Source: Microbispora sp. ZYX-F-249 (GTDB lineage: Bacteria; Actinomycetota; Actinomycetes; Streptosporangiales; Streptosporangiaceae). From it: a stretch of DNA of 64,000 nt. A program made the position numbers and the translations under genes. A model generated the notes under the pieces. It was not told the origin of the DNA, searched no databases, and saw only the letters and a program-made list of their open reading frames with translations. The stretch lies in contig NZ_JBDJAW010000007.1 in NCBI RefSeq assembly GCF_039649665.1, positions 186,001 to 250,000 on the forward strand, written 5' to 3'. Below, piece by piece: positions 33,743-44,399 of the stretch; the stretch's first letter is position 1; every line of letters begins with the position of its first letter.

Positions 33743-34063
33743 GTGGCTGACCCGAAGTTCGAGATCCAGATGCTGCACGACCGCGTGATGGTCAAGGTCG
33801 AGCGGGAGCTTGAGGAACGGCGCAGCAGCGCGGGCATCGTCATCCCGGCCACGGTCAAGATGGCCAACCGGCTCGTCTGGGGCGAGGTCTCCGGCGCCGG
33901 CGCCAACGTCAGATCGGTGAAGCCCGGCGACAAGGTCCTGTTCAACCCCGAGGACCAGTACGAGGTGGAGGTCCAGGGCCAGCTCTACCTGGTGCTGCGC
34001 GAGCGCGACCTCCACGCCGTGGCGACGCAGCAGACCGACCACGGCACCGGCCTCTACCTCTGA
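33743..34063 (+). CDS. GroES-like (Cpn10 fold) protein
   Basis: A 106-aa protein. LHDRVMVKVE, SSAGIVIPA, WGEVSGAGANVRSVKPGDKVLFNPEDQYEVE and YLVLRERDLHAV follow the Cpn10 beta-barrel pattern (RV.V, GIVIP, V.aVG.G, GD.Vlf). It lacks a GroEL gene beside it and is a second, divergent Cpn10 form seen in actinomycetes. The start is a GTG at 33743. Chaperonin partnership is not shown. Confidence 0.85.
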   Translation: MADPKFEIQMLHDRVMVKVERELEERRSSAGIVIPATVKMANRLVWGEVSGAGANVRSVKPGDKVLFNPEDQYEVEVQGQLYLVLRERDLHAVATQQTDHGTGLYL

Positions 34064-34113
34064 CCCCGCCTCTGTGACCCACTGACCTCCCGACCTCGCG
34101 GCGAAGGTGGACC

Positions 34114-35286
34114 ATGACCCTCCAGGACGACCTCGTCGAGCTGCGCCGCGCGCTGCACCGGGAGCCGGAGATCGGCCTCGACCTGCCCCGCACGCAGGAG
34201 AAGGTGCTCGCGGCGCTCGCCGGCCTGCCCCTGGAGATCACCACCGGTGAGCGCCTGTCGTCGGTGACGGCCGTGCTGCGCGGCGGCCGCCCCGGTCCCG
34301 CCGTGCTGCTGCGCGCCGACATGGACGCGCTGCCGGTGCAGGAGAAGACCGGCCTGACCTACCGGTCGCGCTTCGACGGCCGCATGCACGCCTGCGGCCA
34401 CGACCTGCACACGGCCATGCTGGTGGGAGCCGCGCGCCTGCTCAGTGAGCGGCGCGCCGACCTCGCCGGCGACGTGGTGCTGATGTTCCAGCCCGGCGAG
34501 GAGGGTCAGGAGGGCGCCCGCCTGATGATCGAGGAAGGCGTGCTCGACGCGGCGGGGGCCAGGCCCGTCGCCGCGTACGGGATGCACGTCTTCTCCACGA
34601 CGATCCCGCGCGGGCTGTTCCTGACCAAGGGCGGGCCCGTGCTGGCCGCGGCCGACACGCTGACCGTGACCGTGCGCGGCAGAGGCGGCCACGGGTCCTC
34701 CCCGCACCGCGCCCTCGACCCGATCCCCGCGGCCTGCGAGGTCGTGACGGCCCTGCAGACCCACGTCACCCGCGGCTACGACGTGTTCGACCCGGTCGTG
34801 GTGACCGTCGGCAGCTTCCACGCCGGCACCACCGACAACGTGATCCCGGACGAGGCCGTCTTCGAGGCCACCGTGCGCACGTTCTCGGCCGGCTCGCGCG
34901 ACCGCGTCAGGGAGGGCCTGGTCCGGCTCGCCCGCGGCATCGGGGAGGCGCACGGCCTGTCCGTCGACTGCTCCTTCGGCATCGGCTATCCGGTCACCGT
35001 CAACGACGACGCCGAGGCGGAGTTCGCCGCCCGGACCGTGCGCGAGGCCCTCGGCGAGGACCGCTACTTCCCGCTGCCCACTCCGGCGACCGGCTCGGAG
35101 GACTTCTCGTACGTGCTGGAGCAGGTGCCGGGGGCGTTCCTCGTGGTCGGCGCCTGCCCGCCCGATCGCGATCTCGCCACGGCCCCGGCCAACCACTCGG
35201 CCGAGGCGGAGTTCGACGACGCCATCCTGTCCGACGGCGCGGCGCTGCTGAGCGAACTGGCCATCCGCAGGCTGGCCCGCGTCTGA
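34114..35286 (+). CDS. M20-family amidohydrolase (HipO-like)
   Basis: A 390-aa metal-dependent amidohydrolase. LRADMDALPVQEKTGL, then MHACGHDLHTAMLVGAA (Cys/His ligands), QPGEEGQEGA (catalytic Glu pair) and VGSFHAGTTDNVIPDEA are family motifs. A C-terminal SEDFSYVLEQVPGAFLVVG completes the domain. Members hydrolyse N-acyl amino acids or IAA conjugates. It starts 50 bp after the GroES-like gene, so co-transcription is plausible. Confidence 0.93.
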   Translation: MTLQDDLVELRRALHREPEIGLDLPRTQEKVLAALAGLPLEITTGERLSSVTAVLRGGRPGPAVLLRADMDALPVQEKTGLTYRSRFDGRMHACGHDLHTAMLVGAARLLSERRADLAGDVVLMFQPGEEGQEGARLMIEEGVLDAAGARPVAAYGMHVFSTTIPRGLFLTKGGPVLAAADTLTVTVRGRGGHGSSPHRALDPIPAACEVVTALQTHVTRGYDVFDPVVVTVGSFHAGTTDNVIPDEAVFEATVRTFSAGSRDRVREGLVRLARGIGEAHGLSVDCSFGIGYPVTVNDDAEAEFAARTVREALGEDRYFPLPTPATGSEDFSYVLEQVPGAFLVVGACPPDRDLATAPANHSAEAEFDDAILSDGAALLSELAIRRLARV

Positions 35287-35289
35287 CGG

Positions 35290-35688
35290 TCAGCTCAGCA
35301 GCTCGCGGGCTTCCTGGATCAGATCGACGCCGAGGGTCAGCCGGACCGACACCCAGACGATGGCCCCGGCGCAGAGCAGGGTGAGCGCGCTCGCGACGAT
35401 GCGGACGAACCAGTTCTGCCGCTTGAGCCAGTCCGTCGCCGCCCTGACCTTGTCCTTGGCGAACTCCAGGAGCCGGGACGCCCAGGCGAACTCGGTGGCC
35501 AGCACGGCGAGCCCGGCGAAGACCACCAGCCAGCCCGGCCCCGGGAAGGGCACCATGATCAGGCCGGTGACGACGAGGGCGGCGCCGATCACCCCGATGA
35601 CGATCCGCAGCGTCAGCCGGCCCGCCGGGGTCGCGCGGATCCGGTCGAGCCATCCCGGCGGATCGGAGGCCCCCCGTTCACCGCCCAT
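35290..35688 (-). CDS. TIGR02611/PGPGW-family membrane protein
   Basis: About 132 aa with an N-terminal amphipathic part and two hydrophobic hairpins: LTLRIVIGVIGAALVVTGLI, the family signature PFPGPGW followed by LVVFAGLAVLATEF, and a helix near the C-terminus. Function of this actinobacterial family is unknown. The ATG at 35688 has GAGGA upstream; an in-frame ATG at 35727 would add 13 residues. Confidence 0.85.
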   Translation of the reverse strand: MGGERGASDPPGWLDRIRATPAGRLTLRIVIGVIGAALVVTGLIMVPFPGPGWLVVFAGLAVLATEFAWASRLLEFAKDKVRAATDWLKRQNWFVRIVASALTLLCAGAIVWVSVRLTLGVDLIQEARELLS

Positions 35689-35775
35689 ACGACTGTCCTC
35701 AGCCGTCGCCACACGGCTCACCCCCATTCGCTGCCCACACTAGCCAGCCGATGACCGCGGCGGCGATCGCCGCGT

Positions 35776-36954
<1,179 letters not shown>

Positions 36955-36966
36955 TGTTCCCCCTGC

Positions 36967-37138
36967 CGCGCCTGCGCGCTCACTGTGCTCTCCATCGCGC
37001 CCGCGCGCTCACTGTGCTCTCCATCGCGCCCGCGCGCTCACTCTGCTTCTCATCGCGCCCGCGCGCTCACTCTGCTTCTCATCGCGCCTGCGCGCTCACT
37101 CTGCTTCTCATCGCGCCTGCGCGCTCACTGTGTCTCCC
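36967..37138. repeat. 29-bp tandem repeat between pta and ackA
   Basis: Six near-identical 29-bp units run head to tail: starts at 36967, 36996, 37025, 37054, 37083 and a partial unit at 37112. Each contains GCGCGCTCACT; on the coding strand this is AGTGAGCGCGC with a GTGA tetramer. The last unit holds the pta stop codon (37125-37127), and the ackA GTG start region outside the array resembles the unit. The array looks like repeated duplication of the pta stop/ackA start junction. Confidence 0.9.
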
Positions 37139-39182
37139 CGTGCGCCTGCGCCTGGATGGCCGTGATCGCGACGGTGTTGACGATGTCGCCCACGGTCGCG
37201 CCGCGGGACAGGTCGTTGACCGGCTTGCGCAGGCCCTGCAGGACCGGCCCGATCGCGACCGCGCCCGCACTGCGCTGCACGGCCTTGTAGAGGTTGTTTC
37301 CCGTGTTGAGATCGGGCACCACGAACACCGTCGCCCGCCCGGCCACCGGGCTGCCGGGCAGCTTGGTCCGCGCCACGCTCGGCTCGGCCGCCGCGTCGTA
37401 CTGGATGGGGCCCTCGACCGGCAGGTCCGGCCGCAGCTCGCGGACCCGCGCGGTGGCCTCGCGGACCTTGTCCACCTCGGGCCCCGCGCCGGACTCGCCG
37501 GTCGAGTACGACAGCATGGCCACGCGCGGCTCCACCCCGAACCTGGCGGCCGTGGCGGCCGACGAGATCGCGATGTCGGCGAGCTGGGCGGCCGTCGGGT
37601 CGGGCACGACGGCGCAGTCGCCGTAGACGAGGACGCGGTCGGCCAGGCACATGAAGAAGACGCTGGACACGACGCCGACGCCCGGCGAGGTCTTGATGAC
37701 CTCGAACGACGGCCTGATCGTGTGGGCGGTGGTGTGGGCCGCCCCGGACACCATGCCGTCGGCCAGCCCGAGATGGACCATCATCGTGCCGAAGTAGGAG
37801 ACGTCGGTGACGATGTCGCGGGCCTGCCCGGCGGTCACGCCCTTGTGCGCGCGCAGCCGGGCGTACTCCTCGGCGAACAGCTCGCGCAGCTCCGGGTCGA
37901 ACGGGCTGACCACGCGGGCGCCGTCGACGGCCAGGCCCATCGTGGCCGCCGCCAGCCGGATCTCCCGCTCGTCGCCCAGCAGGGTCAGCTCGGCGACACC
38001 CCGGCGCAGCAGGCTGTCGGCCGCGCGCAGGATGCGCGGCTCGGCGCCCTCCGGCAGCACGATGTGCCTGCGGTCGGCGCGGGCGCGGTCCAGCAGGTCG
38101 TACTCGAACATGAGCGGCGTGATCGCGGCGGCCTTGGTGACCCGCAGGCTGCGCAGCAGCGCCCCGGCGTCGACGTGCTCGGCGAAGACCCCGAGCGCGG
38201 TGTCGATCTTGCCCTTGGCGTCCGGGCTGAACCGGCCCTCGGCCCTCGACAGCTTGGTCGCGGTCTCGAACGTGCCGCCGCCGGTCGTGACGATCGGCAG
38301 CCGGATGTCCATGCCCTTGAGCAGGCGGACGACCGCGTCGGGCAGCTCCAGCCCGCCGTTGAGGATGATCGCCGACAGGGCCGGGAACGTGGGGGCCTTG
38401 TGCGCGGCCAGCAGCCCCGGCACCAGCGCGGCGGCCCGGTCGGCGGGGACGACGACCGCCAGGCCCTCGGTGAGTCGCTCCAGGATGTTCGGCAGCGACA
38501 TCGCCCCGATCATCAGCCCGCCCGTCTCCCGGCCGAGCTGGTCGGCGTCGCCCATGAACAGCTCCCCGTCGCAGGCGGCCATCAGGTCGCTGACCGTCGG
38601 CGCGGACAGCCGCCGCACCTCCGGCAGGACGTACGCGGGGACGCGGGCGGCGACCTCGTCCACCAGGCCGGGGGCGACCCGGGTCACGACCGTGGCCAGC
38701 TCGGTGGCGTGCCGCTCGGCCAGTTCCTTGCGCGACATCTCGACGGCGGCGGCGATCTCGTCGGGGGTGCGGTCGAGGCCGGTCACCACGTTCATCACCG
38801 GCGTGCCGAGGTTGGCGGCGAGCTCGGCGTTGAACACGAACTCGGTGGGCGCGCCGACGTCGGTGTAGTCGGTGCCGATCACCACGACCGCGTCGCACCG
38901 CCCGGCCAGCGCCCGGTAGCGGGCCAGGATCTCCCCGGCCGCACGCTCCTCGTCGGCGTGCACCTCCTCGTAGGTGACGCCCGTGCACATGGCGTAGGGC
39001 AGGCCGATCCCGAAACGGTCGCGCGCGGTGTTGACGAGGCTGTCCTCGCGGCCGGCCCGGACGACCGGCCGGAACACGCCCACCGTGCCCACCTGGCGGG
39101 TCAGCAGCTCGATCATGCCCAGGGCGATCGTGCCCTTGTTGCTCCTCGCGTCGCCGGCCGCGACGTAAACTCCGATCGCCAT
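37125..39182 (-). CDS. pta: Phosphate acetyltransferase (long three-domain form)
   Basis: A 685-aa enzyme that makes acetyl phosphate from acetyl-CoA. The start MAIGVYVAAGDARSNKG (ATG at 39182) opens a BioD/CobB-like P-loop-type domain. A DRTGG domain follows, including SDLMAACDGELFMGDADQLG and GGLMIGAMSLPNIL. The catalytic PTA_PTB domain occupies the last about 330 residues (IVLPEGAEPRILRAAD, GMVSGAAHTTAHTIRP, VVPDLNTGNNLYKAVQRSAG). The frame is open to 39293, but the extension is not conserved-looking. ackA follows after the repeat array. Confidence 0.97.
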   Translation of the reverse strand: MAIGVYVAAGDARSNKGTIALGMIELLTRQVGTVGVFRPVVRAGREDSLVNTARDRFGIGLPYAMCTGVTYEEVHADEERAAGEILARYRALAGRCDAVVVIGTDYTDVGAPTEFVFNAELAANLGTPVMNVVTGLDRTPDEIAAAVEMSRKELAERHATELATVVTRVAPGLVDEVAARVPAYVLPEVRRLSAPTVSDLMAACDGELFMGDADQLGRETGGLMIGAMSLPNILERLTEGLAVVVPADRAAALVPGLLAAHKAPTFPALSAIILNGGLELPDAVVRLLKGMDIRLPIVTTGGGTFETATKLSRAEGRFSPDAKGKIDTALGVFAEHVDAGALLRSLRVTKAAAITPLMFEYDLLDRARADRRHIVLPEGAEPRILRAADSLLRRGVAELTLLGDEREIRLAAATMGLAVDGARVVSPFDPELRELFAEEYARLRAHKGVTAGQARDIVTDVSYFGTMMVHLGLADGMVSGAAHTTAHTIRPSFEVIKTSPGVGVVSSVFFMCLADRVLVYGDCAVVPDPTAAQLADIAISSAATAARFGVEPRVAMLSYSTGESGAGPEVDKVREATARVRELRPDLPVEGPIQYDAAAEPSVARTKLPGSPVAGRATVFVVPDLNTGNNLYKAVQRSAGAVAIGPVLQGLRKPVNDLSRGATVGDIVNTVAITAIQAQAHGETQ

Positions 39183-39380
39183 CGCGCAGTCACCCCTGTC
39201 CAGGCGCGGCCCGACGGCCCGCCCCAGAAAGGCTACGCGAAGGGCCCCACGGACATACCAGTCGAACGTCACATTCGTAGGGCCTTTTCCCACGAGTCAT
39301 GTGCTCTCACAGGCCAGGTGGGAAGCCCGCCGCGATCCGGCGGCGAGAACCCCGGGTCGCCGTGGAGGTGAGGCGAGCCG

Positions 39381-40010
39381 TCAACCTCGGCGGTCCGGGG
39401 CAGACGAGTCGAGTTCGTCCGCTCGCCGGAGGTCCTTGGGACGGCCCAGGGCGCGACGCATCCGGATGAGGTCGTCCCGGGAGACGTAGCGGACCTCCAG
39501 GCCACCCGGGCCGACCGCGGTGACCGCCCGGTCGAGGATCTCCCGGACTCGGAGATCGCCCCAAGGAAGCGCCGGGGTGCAGCAGTCACCGCCGGCTCCG
39601 GGCGAGGTGAACCGCACTTTGGGGCGGAGCAGGGCATCCGGATGAGCCGGCAGGAAAGTGCCCGTTTCGTCGGCGAGCCGGGCGCCGACGGAGACGAAGG
39701 CGGCGGCCAGGGCCGGGGCGTGGGCCGGCTCGCCGTCCCAGAGCAGGTCCAGATCGCCGGTCAGTTCGGCGGACCCGTGCATGATGCCGGCGACCTGCCC
39801 GATCACCACGGCTCGGGCGCCGTTGCGATGAAGGGCTTCGAGCAGAGGGAACGGATCGAACCCGAGGGCGCCGTCCGTGCCGATCGTGCCGACGTCGTCG
39901 TCGGCGTCCTCGTGGCCCAGGCCGGTGCCCGCCCGGTTCGAGGCGAGTTCACGCGTGCGCCGGGCGGCGGCGCGCAGTCGTTCCAGCGGTTCGTCGATCA
40001 TCCGGTTCAT
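39381..40010 (-). CDS. Nucleotidyltransferase-fold protein, unknown function
   Basis: A 209-aa protein. ARAVVIGQVAGIMHGSAELTGDLDLLWDG (residues 65-93) resembles the GS...DxD active-site loop of nucleotidyltransferase-fold proteins (Gly79-Ser80, Asp86, Asp88). VRYVSRDDLIRMRRALGRPKDLRRADEL at the C-terminus is the usual tail of this class. It stands alone, with no HEPN or toxin-like partner seen next to it, so a toxin-antitoxin role has no support here. Confidence 0.7.
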   Translation of the reverse strand: MNRMIDEPLERLRAAARRTRELASNRAGTGLGHEDADDDVGTIGTDGALGFDPFPLLEALHRNGARAVVIGQVAGIMHGSAELTGDLDLLWDGEPAHAPALAAAFVSVGARLADETGTFLPAHPDALLRPKVRFTSPGAGGDCCTPALPWGDLRVREILDRAVTAVGPGGLEVRYVSRDDLIRMRRALGRPKDLRRADELDSSAPDRRG

Positions 40011-40133
40011 GCAACACCCGGCCGCGCTCGGGGCGCACGCGGTTTTCTCCGAGTGTGGTGGGGTGGATACCGGACGGGCCGTACGGATGTGCCGCGCGCG
40101 CGGCTCATCCGTACGGCCCGTTGCCGTGCTATC

Positions 40134-42884
40134 TCACGAGGCGGTGCAGGTCACCGCCGACGGGACGGCGTTGGTCCCGTTCCAGCTCGCCTGGAAGCCG
40201 AACGTGGTGGACGCCCCGGCGCCGACCGAGCCGTTGTAGCTCACGTTCGTGACCGTGACGTTCGCCCCGGACTGGCTGACCGTGCCGTTCCAGAGCTGGC
40301 TGATCGTCTGGCCGTTGGCGAAGGCCCACTTGACGCTCCAGCCGCTGATCGAGGCGCTGCCGGTGTTCTTCACCGTGACCTCGCCCTGGAAGCCGCCCGG
40401 CCACTGGTTGGCCACCTTGTAGGTCGCCGAGCACGCCTTGCCGCCACCACTCGACGGGCTCGCCGAAGGCGAGGCGGACGGGCTGGCGGACGGCGACGCC
40501 GACGGAGAAGCCGACGGGGACGCGGACGGGGAGGCCGACGGCGACACGGACGGGGAGGCCGACGGCGACACGGACGGGGACGCCGACGGCGAGGGGGACG
40601 GCGAGGTTCCGCCGTTGCGGTCGCCGTAGATTATGCCCCGGCCGTTGGTGCCGAGGTAGACCCGGCCGTAGATCCGCGGGTCGCCGGTCAGGGCCTCGCC
40701 CGCGTTGCCGTACTGGTGCTGGTCGTCGTTGATGCGCACCCAGCTCGCGCCGGTGTCGTCGGACCGGAACAGGCCCTGCACGCCGTCCACGGTGCCCATG
40801 AGGTAGAGGGCCTGGTACGTCTTGCCGGGGGCCGCCTTGCCGAAACCGATGTTGATCGAGCTGCTGACGTTCGACAGCTTGGTGAACGAGGCGCCCGAAT
40901 TGGTGGAGTGCCACAGGCCGCCCTCGCCGGCCAGCCAGACGTCGCCCTCCTTGCCGGGCAGCGCCTTGAAGTGCACACCGGTCGTCGGCAGCCCGGCCGC
41001 GGCGGTGGCGGCGAAGCTCGCGCCGCCGTTGGTGCTCACGTAGAACTTGCCGCCGGAGAAGGCGTAGAACTTCTGCGCGTTCACGCGGTCGGACTCGACG
41101 ATCGCGCCGGCCGGAACGCCGCTGGAGGCGGTCCAGCTGTTGCCGTAGCCGACCGAGTAGACGACCTGGATACCGGGGTCGCCCGGCGCCCACACGAAGC
41201 GGCTGCCGTCGGCCGCCGCGGCGACCGTGCCGCCGCTGTTGATCCCGCCCGGCTCGGTGCCCTGGAACCAGTTGGCCCCGCCGTCGGTCGAGAACGCGAC
41301 GTGGCTGTCGTTCGGCCGGTCGGCGTCGGTGAAGTTGCCGGCCCGCACCATCACGCTCGGGTTGGTCTCGGCGTAGTCGAGCGAGGTCGTGGAGGTGAAG
41401 ACGGGCTGGGTGAACATCATGGACGGCACGGCGTCGAGGTTGGTGTGCCGGAAGCCGCCGATGTCACCGAGCGCGCTGACCAGCGGGGCGCCGCTCGGCG
41501 GGCTGATCAGGTCGAGGACGGCGGTCTCCTCCAGGCCCTTCACCATCGGCTTGATCGTGAACTGGCCGCCCGAGTCCCACTTGGTCAGGTCGGTGGTGCC
41601 GTAGATCGTCGCGCCGGTGCCGTACATCATGCGGTCGGAGTCGAACGGGTCGATCTCCACCGACTCGTTCATCCAGCCCAGCTTGGGCGTGACCTCCGGC
41701 GGCTGGGGGTTGGTCCCGAAGGTCAGCCACGGCGCGGCGGAGATGTCCATCTTGTAGCGGAAGCTGCGGTTCGGGTAGGACGTCCAGTCCCAGATGCGGG
41801 TCCAGGTCGCGCCGCTGTCGGTGCTCCTGAAGAAGATCGCGTCGGGCCACCAGGAGACCTGGGTGGCGACCATGATGGTCTTCGGGTTCTGCCGGTCGAT
41901 GGTCAGGCCGCTGTAGCCGAAGTAGTCGTCGCCGCTGCTGGACGGGATCGGGCTGATCTGGGTCCAGGTGCCGGTGGCGGTGGCGTAACGCCACACGTCG
42001 CCCTTGCCGCCGTCGTACGGGCCGCCGGTGTCGCTGGTGGCGATGTAGAGGTAGCCGTTGGCCGTGTCGAGCACGCCCTTGTGGGCGATGTAGCCGGTGG
42101 GCTGCCCGGCGACCCGCTCCCACGAGGTGCCGCCGTTGGTGGTGCGGTAGACGGTGTTGCTCTTGTCGGCCACGCCCACGTAGATCGTCTGGGTCGCGCT
42201 GCCCGACGTGCCGGTCCGCTTGTCGAAGGTCACCCAGACGACGCCCTGGTTGTCACCGTTGTAGGCGTCCCCGGGGCTGGCGACGTAGTTGCCGACGTTG
42301 GGGAAGTTGGTCACCTTCGACCAGGTCGCGCCGGAGTCGGTGCTCCGCCACAGGCCGTTGCCGCTGGGCGCGCCGAAGTAGAGGACGCTGTTCTTGTTCG
42401 GGTCCACGGCGAGGCGCTCGCCCATGCCGCGGCCCGGCATGTTGCCGCCCAGCTTGAACGGCAGCGGGGTCACCTGCCAGGTGTCGCCCTTGTTCGACGA
42501 GCGCAGGATCGCGCCGTTGTTGGGGTCCCAGCTGTTGGTGTACATGCCGACGGCGGCGTACACCTTGTTGGCGTCCACCGGGTCGGCGGCGATGCTGGCC
42601 ACACCGTTGTAGCCCCAGTTGGACCAGCCGGCCCAGTCGAGCAGCGGCGTCCAGGTCTGGGAGGACTGGTTCCACCGGTAGGCGCCGCCGATGTCGGTAC
42701 GGGCGTAGATCAGGTCCTTCTGGGCCTGGCTGAACACGATGCCGGGGACGAAGCCGCCCCCGGCGATCTGCACGTTCTTGAACGTGTACGGGTCGGCGGC
42801 GACGGCCGACACCGGGGACATTCTGATCACGGCCGTGACCAGGGCCACGGCGGCGACCACGAGCATGGATGCGAATCTTCGCAT
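40134..42884 (-). CDS. Secreted GH74 xyloglucanase with C-terminal CBM2
   Basis: A 916-aa exported endo-xyloglucanase. The ATG at 42884 (MRRFASMLVV) has GGAGGG upstream and opens a signal peptide ending near AVAA. The catalytic part (to about residue 750) consists of sialidase-like repeats such as STDSGATWSKV, SSNKGDTWQV and TTNGGTSWERV, plus ARTDIGGAYRW and GLTIDRQNP, as in two-domain seven-bladed GH74 enzymes. A Ser/Pro/Ala linker (SPSASPS units) follows, then a CBM2 cellulose-binding domain (CSATYKVANQWPGGFQGEV ... CTAS) with paired end cysteines. It degrades plant xyloglucan outside the cell. Confidence 0.95.
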   Translation of the reverse strand: MRRFASMLVVAAVALVTAVIRMSPVSAVAADPYTFKNVQIAGGGFVPGIVFSQAQKDLIYARTDIGGAYRWNQSSQTWTPLLDWAGWSNWGYNGVASIAADPVDANKVYAAVGMYTNSWDPNNGAILRSSNKGDTWQVTPLPFKLGGNMPGRGMGERLAVDPNKNSVLYFGAPSGNGLWRSTDSGATWSKVTNFPNVGNYVASPGDAYNGDNQGVVWVTFDKRTGTSGSATQTIYVGVADKSNTVYRTTNGGTSWERVAGQPTGYIAHKGVLDTANGYLYIATSDTGGPYDGGKGDVWRYATATGTWTQISPIPSSSGDDYFGYSGLTIDRQNPKTIMVATQVSWWPDAIFFRSTDSGATWTRIWDWTSYPNRSFRYKMDISAAPWLTFGTNPQPPEVTPKLGWMNESVEIDPFDSDRMMYGTGATIYGTTDLTKWDSGGQFTIKPMVKGLEETAVLDLISPPSGAPLVSALGDIGGFRHTNLDAVPSMMFTQPVFTSTTSLDYAETNPSVMVRAGNFTDADRPNDSHVAFSTDGGANWFQGTEPGGINSGGTVAAAADGSRFVWAPGDPGIQVVYSVGYGNSWTASSGVPAGAIVESDRVNAQKFYAFSGGKFYVSTNGGASFAATAAAGLPTTGVHFKALPGKEGDVWLAGEGGLWHSTNSGASFTKLSNVSSSINIGFGKAAPGKTYQALYLMGTVDGVQGLFRSDDTGASWVRINDDQHQYGNAGEALTGDPRIYGRVYLGTNGRGIIYGDRNGGTSPSPSPSASPSVSPSASPSVSPSASPSASPSASPSASPSASPSASPSASPSSGGGKACSATYKVANQWPGGFQGEVTVKNTGSASISGWSVKWAFANGQTISQLWNGTVSQSGANVTVTNVSYNGSVGAGASTTFGFQASWNGTNAVPSAVTCTAS
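40449..40611. repeat. Low-complexity repeat encoding the SPSA linker
   Basis: A 6- to 12-bp periodic pattern (GACGGGGACGCC / GACGGCGA units) encodes the Ser-Pro-Ala-Ser linker between the GH74 and CBM2 domains of the xyloglucanase. Linker length is likely to vary between strains because of slippage. Confidence 0.85.
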
Positions 42885-43086
42885 GGACGGTTTCCCTCCG
42901 AGCACGGACAACCGGCCATGCACGACCAGGCGGGGACCCTGACCGTCCTTCTCCCACGTGCATGGAAAATCTGGAAGGAAGATTCACACACCGGCGGAAG
43001 CGCCGTCAATAGTTTGGCGTCCAGACAAATCTCAACCGGTTTCATCCAGTCCGGAGCATCCGGATTCGTGGAACATAATTCTGGAC

Positions 43087-43911
43087 ATGACTACAGCTCT
43101 CGTGCTCGGCGGCGGAGGAGTCGCCGGCATCGCCTGGGAGGCGGGCATCGTCACCGGCCTGCGCCGCCTCGGCGTGGACCTGGGGACGGCGGACCGGATC
43201 ATCGGCACCTCGGCCGGCTCGGTCGTCGGCACGCTCGTGGCCACGGGCGCCGACCTGGAGGAGGCCGTCGCCCACCAGGCGAAGGTGGACACCGGCCCGC
43301 CCCCGGCCGTCGACATGAACGAGGTCATGCAGGCGTTCGCCGTCATGTTCGACCCGAACCTCGACCGGCGGGAGGCCCGGCGCAGGGTCGGCCGGATGGC
43401 CCTGGCGGCGAAGGTGGACCACGCGGCGGAGCGGCTCGCCGCGGTCGGCGAGCGGCTGCCCGTGAAGGAGTGGCCCGAGCGCGAGCTGCTCATCACCAGC
43501 GTCGACGCGGCCACCGGCGAGTTCGTCGTGTGGGACCGGTCCTCGGGTGCGCCGCTCGTGCTCGCCGTCGCGTCGAGCTGCGCCGTGCCGATGGTCTTCC
43601 CGCCCGTGGAGATCAACGGGCGCAGATACGTGGACGGCGGGGTCCGCTCGGCGACCAACGCCGACCTCGCGGCCGGCGCCCGCGCCCTCGTGGTGCTCGA
43701 ACCGCTCGGCAACCTGACCCCCCGGGCCGTGCTCGACGCCGAAATGGCGAAGGCCGGCGCGACCGCCTCGTACGTCGTCCACCCCGACACGGCGTCGGTC
43801 GCGGTGTTCGGCGAGAACGTCCTCGACCCCGGCCTGTGGGGACCGGCTTTCAAGGCGGGCCTCGACCAGGCCGCCGCCCTCGCCGAGCCGGTCGCCGCCG
43901 TCTGGTCCTGA
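43087..43911 (+). CDS. Patatin-like phospholipase
   Basis: A 274-aa lipid acyl hydrolase. LVLGGGGVAGIAWEAG at residues 6-20 forms the oxyanion loop, GTSAGS at 40-45 carries nucleophile Ser42, and YVDGGVRS gives catalytic Asp183. No signal peptide is present, so it is cytoplasmic or membrane-associated. It is divergent from the xyloglucanase gene. RBS is not obvious; the ATG at 43087 directly precedes the conserved core. Confidence 0.93.
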   Translation: MTTALVLGGGGVAGIAWEAGIVTGLRRLGVDLGTADRIIGTSAGSVVGTLVATGADLEEAVAHQAKVDTGPPPAVDMNEVMQAFAVMFDPNLDRREARRRVGRMALAAKVDHAAERLAAVGERLPVKEWPERELLITSVDAATGEFVVWDRSSGAPLVLAVASSCAVPMVFPPVEINGRRYVDGGVRSATNADLAAGARALVVLEPLGNLTPRAVLDAEMAKAGATASYVVHPDTASVAVFGENVLDPGLWGPAFKAGLDQAAALAEPVAAVWS

Positions 43912-44015
43912 CCACGCGGACATCAGCGGGCGGACATCACCGGGCGGACATCAGCGGGCGGCCGGCGCGGGAACTCCTCGCGCCGGCCGCCCGAGGCCGT
44001 CATGCTGAGTCCGGT

Positions 44016-44213
44016 CTACCCGACGTCGGAAACCGCCTTGCTGACCGCGTTGGGGCCGTCGTACTGCCGGTCCGGAATGCGTTCCAGCGCGTCGATGACC
44101 TTGTCGTCCGCGCCGTGGTCGCGGGCCGTCTGGATCAGGTCCGACTTGCCGGCCGGGTAGTCGACGCCCTTCAGGTGCTTCTGCAGCTGGATCGGGTTCG
44201 GTGCGTCGGCCAT
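44016..44213 (-). CDS. DUF2795 protein
   Basis: A 65-aa protein: NPIQLQKHLKGVDYPAGKSDLIQTARDHGADDKVIDALERIPDRQYDGPNAV (residues 6-57) matches DUF2795, a small actinobacterial domain of unknown function built as a short helical unit. The ATG at 44213 has GGAGGGAG upstream. The same frame is open far to the right, but that part is antisense to the symporter gene. Confidence 0.88.
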   Translation of the reverse strand: MADAPNPIQLQKHLKGVDYPAGKSDLIQTARDHGADDKVIDALERIPDRQYDGPNAVSKAVSDVG

Positions 44214-44399
44214 GACGTGCCTCCCTCCGTCGATGTCCTCCTGCTCCTCCTCGCCTACCCGGTTCCTCCCGCACCACTCGGGGCTCCGCTCCGCGCCCCC
44301 GGCCGGACTTTGCGCGTTCCTCACCTGGGCTTTTGTCACGATTGGGTATACGGGTACCGCAGCGGTGAGACGGGGTGACGCGGGGGTAGCTGGCGTGGC

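Noticed and set aside
36967-37138. CRISPR-like array
   Set aside because: The 29-bp units follow each other without spacers, so this is a tandem repeat; no cas genes are present in the window.
37014-39371. A 785-codon plus-strand open frame
   Set aside because: Antisense to pta; it begins in the 29-bp repeats and shows only GC-driven residues.
39642-44378. A 1578-codon plus-strand open frame
   Set aside because: It runs antisense to the nucleotidyltransferase-like gene and the xyloglucanase. Its composition (Arg/Gly/Val/Asp runs) is the shadow of GC-rich codons, and it has no family motifs.
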